A model generated the notes under the pieces. It did no database searches. It had not been told where the DNA came from and saw only the letters and a list, made by a program, of their open reading frames with translations. This document shows positions 5,075-5,660 of a DNA stretch of 5,660 bases, piece after piece. The first letter of the stretch is position 1. Each line of letters begins with the position of its first letter. The stretch lies in NCBI GenBank assembly GCA_041648505.1, contig JBAZOY010000113.1, forward strand, positions 1 through 5,660. The letters run 5' to 3'. The position numbers were made by a program, and so were the translations under genes. Origin of the DNA: JBAZOY01 sp041648505 (GTDB lineage: Bacteria > Desulfobacterota > Syntrophia > Syntrophales > CG2-30-49-12).

Positions 5075-5105
5075 AATAGTTTCGTTTTTATCAAACGACC
5101 TCCAT
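5075..5105 (-). repeat. Intergenic repeat element, minimal copy C (L23-L2 junction)
   Basis: This 31-nt spacer is the short member of the family at the L4-L23 and L2-S19 junctions. Read on the minus strand it starts ATGGAGGTCGTTT and ends AAACGAAACTATT, exactly the two 13-nt ends of copy B. Only GATAA lies between them, against 63 nt in copy B. The ends form a 6-bp stem, TCGTTT with AAACGA, around a 5-nt loop. The stem starts immediately after GGAGG and finishes 7 nt before the GTG start of L2. In linear sequence the GGAGG (5103-5099) is 24 nt from the start, too far for a standard SD, and nothing closer resembles one. Folding would restore a normal spacing. It is either the basic functional unit into which a core was inserted, or an internally deleted derivative. 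Confidence 0.9.
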
Positions 5106-5360
5106 TTAAATCAATCCTAATTGTGTTGCAACATCAATTGCAGGTGTTTCTGCAGTTAATCGCACGTATGCTCGCTTTGTTCCTTGAGGAGTAATTGCAG
5201 TATTTACTCTTGCAACCTTTACATTATACAACATTTCTACTGCTTTTTTGATATCTGTTTTTTTTGCTCTTCGTATTACTTCAAATGTTATAGTATTATC
5301 TGATTCGATCATACGAATCGCTTTTTCTGTTGCAAGTGGGAATTTGATTATTGTTTCCAT
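5106..5360 (-). CDS. rpl23: Large-subunit ribosomal protein uL23 (L23)
   Basis: This complete gene encodes 84 aa, the usual length for archaeal L23. Family landmarks are the N-terminal KFPLATEKAIRMIE (residues 6-19), the RRAKKTDIKKAVEMLYNVKV segment (30-49), VNTAITPQGTKRAYVRL (52-68), and the C-terminal IDVATQLGLI. L23 binds domain III of 23S rRNA at the polypeptide exit and is a docking site for SRP and other nascent-chain factors. The ATG at 5360-5358 is the certain start because the codon just before it in frame is TGA (5363-5361). No SD lies at the normal distance; the nearest good one is GGAGG at 5450-5446, at the far end of repeat copy A. It is followed by a 31-nt spacer with the short repeat copy C before L2. 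Its first stop-adjacent base, 5105, is also the first base of that element. Confidence 0.97.
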   Translation of the reverse strand: METIIKFPLATEKAIRMIESDNTITFEVIRRAKKTDIKKAVEMLYNVKVARVNTAITPQGTKRAYVRLTAETPAIDVATQLGLI

Positions 5361-5362
5361 TC

Positions 5363-5452
5363 AATAGTTTCGTTTATTGGACCCGAGGTGCGACCTTCGC
5401 TCACTTTCGTTCGCTCAGTCCCACTAACTCATCCTTGTTAAACGGCCTCCAT
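5363..5452 (-). repeat. Intergenic repeat element, full-length copy A (L4-L23 junction)
   Basis: A 90-nt element, read on the minus strand, fills most of the L4-L23 spacer. It begins ATGGAGGCCGTTT and ends AAACGAAACTATT, two bases before the L23 ATG. It matches copy B (4267-4355) with three differences: C for T at element position 8, one extra C near position 16, and G for T in the GCGAAGGTCGC segment. The core carries the direct repeat GAGCGAA twice, seven bases apart. An imperfect hairpin can form between an arm at 5421-5411 (GGACTGAGCGA) and one at 5393-5379 (TCGCACCTCGGGTCC). The terminal inverted repeat is CGTTTA / TAAACG here, because the C at position 8 loses the outer T-A pair. It looks noncoding, since the frame that runs through copy B into S19 does not run into L23. 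Function is unknown. It could be a regulatory RNA element or a palindromic mobile repeat. Confidence 0.93.
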
Positions 5453-5459
5453 TTTTGTC

Positions 5460-5660
5460 TCACATAAATAATTTTTCTTTTGTAATCTTTTCTATTGCTG
5501 CTTCTGTAAATAATGTTAATCGTCCAGGTTTGATGCTTGGTGCAAGCATTTCTCCATTGAGATATTTTACTGCTGCGACATCAATCCCAGGAATTGATCT
5601 TGCTGCATTTTGAAGTTTACATGGTCCAGAAACGACGATGAGCGGACCTTTTGCTTTTTT
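5460..5660 (-). CDS. rpl4: Large-subunit ribosomal protein uL4 (L4), C-terminal fragment
   Basis: This is the 3' end of an L4 gene cut by the right window edge; the last 66 codons and a TGA stop are visible. The reading frame stays open from base 5660 to the stop. Visible landmarks are a beta-strand segment GPLIVVSGP, a basic stretch KLQNAARSIPGIDV, and the tail SIKPGRLTLFTEAAIEKITK. The last is typical of archaeal and eukaryotic L4, where a PGRLT-type segment precedes a final helix. L4 binds 23S rRNA, and its long internal loop (not in view) lines the exit tunnel. It is the first gene visible in the transcript here, and its position immediately before L23 matches the archaeal order L3-L4-L23-L2. 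It is followed by a 99-nt spacer holding a repeated element, unusually long for this operon. Identification rests on the C-terminal sequence plus gene order. Confidence 0.93.
   Translation of the reverse strand, partial: KKAKGPLIVVSGPCKLQNAARSIPGIDVAAVKYLNGEMLAPSIKPGRLTLFTEAAIEKITKEKLFM

Noticed and set aside
4267..5452. The repeats as a CRISPR array or as intrinsic terminators.
   Set aside because: There are only three copies, separated by whole genes, with no regular spacers. No T-run follows the stems on the transcribed strand, and the operon continues without a break.

Overview
The window is a segment of an archaeal S10/spc-type ribosomal protein operon. All 14 genes (12 complete, one cut at each edge) lie on the minus strand, so transcription runs from base 5660 towards base 1. 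The order is L4 (3' end only), L23, L2, S19, L22, S3, L29, aIF1/SUI1, RNase P Rpp29, S17, L14, L24, S4e and L5 (5' end only). The SUI1 and Rpp29 genes between L29 and S17, together with S4e between L24 and L5, are diagnostic of Archaea. The DNA is AT-rich by eye, the proteins are rich in Lys and Ile, and several are short (Rpp29 72 aa, L23 84 aa, L29 67 aa). I infer a small-genome, AT-rich archaeon, perhaps DPANN, but a few ribosomal proteins read by eye cannot settle the lineage.

Layout. From S19 down to L5 (positions 4266 to 1) the operon is packed: spacers are 1 to 18 nt, or genes overlap (4 nt at L29/SUI1, 8 nt at SUI1/Rpp29). Nearly every start there has a Shine-Dalgarno (SD)-like sequence at the usual distance, either of the GGAG type or of the GTGAT type that pairs with another part of the archaeal 16S tail. 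No promoter, terminator, RNA gene, CRISPR array or insertion sequence was found. No gene-free stretch exceeds 100 bases.

The unusual part is the upstream third. The three consecutive junctions L4-L23 (99 nt), L23-L2 (31 nt) and L2-S19 (94 nt) are filled by copies of one repeated element. Two copies are full length (about 90 nt, three differences between them). The third is a 31-nt version with the same 13-nt ends and almost no interior. Every copy starts with ATGGAGG and ends with AAACGAAACTATT beside the next start codon. The ends hold an inverted repeat (TCGTTT / AAACGA). If it pairs in the mRNA, the GGAGG would sit about 7 nt from the start codon in the L2 and S19 copies, although it is 24 to 85 nt away in linear sequence. 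These three starts are the only ones without a clear SD nearby. This suggests a structured, repeated translation-initiation or regulatory element, or a mobile palindromic repeat that settled in the operon.

Together the genes supply ribosome parts: L2, L4, L22, L23, L24 and L29 for the large-subunit core and exit-tunnel region, L14 and L5 for the subunit interface and central protuberance, and S3, S17, S19 and S4e for the small subunit. They also supply an initiation factor that checks start-codon choice and an RNase P subunit for tRNA 5' maturation.
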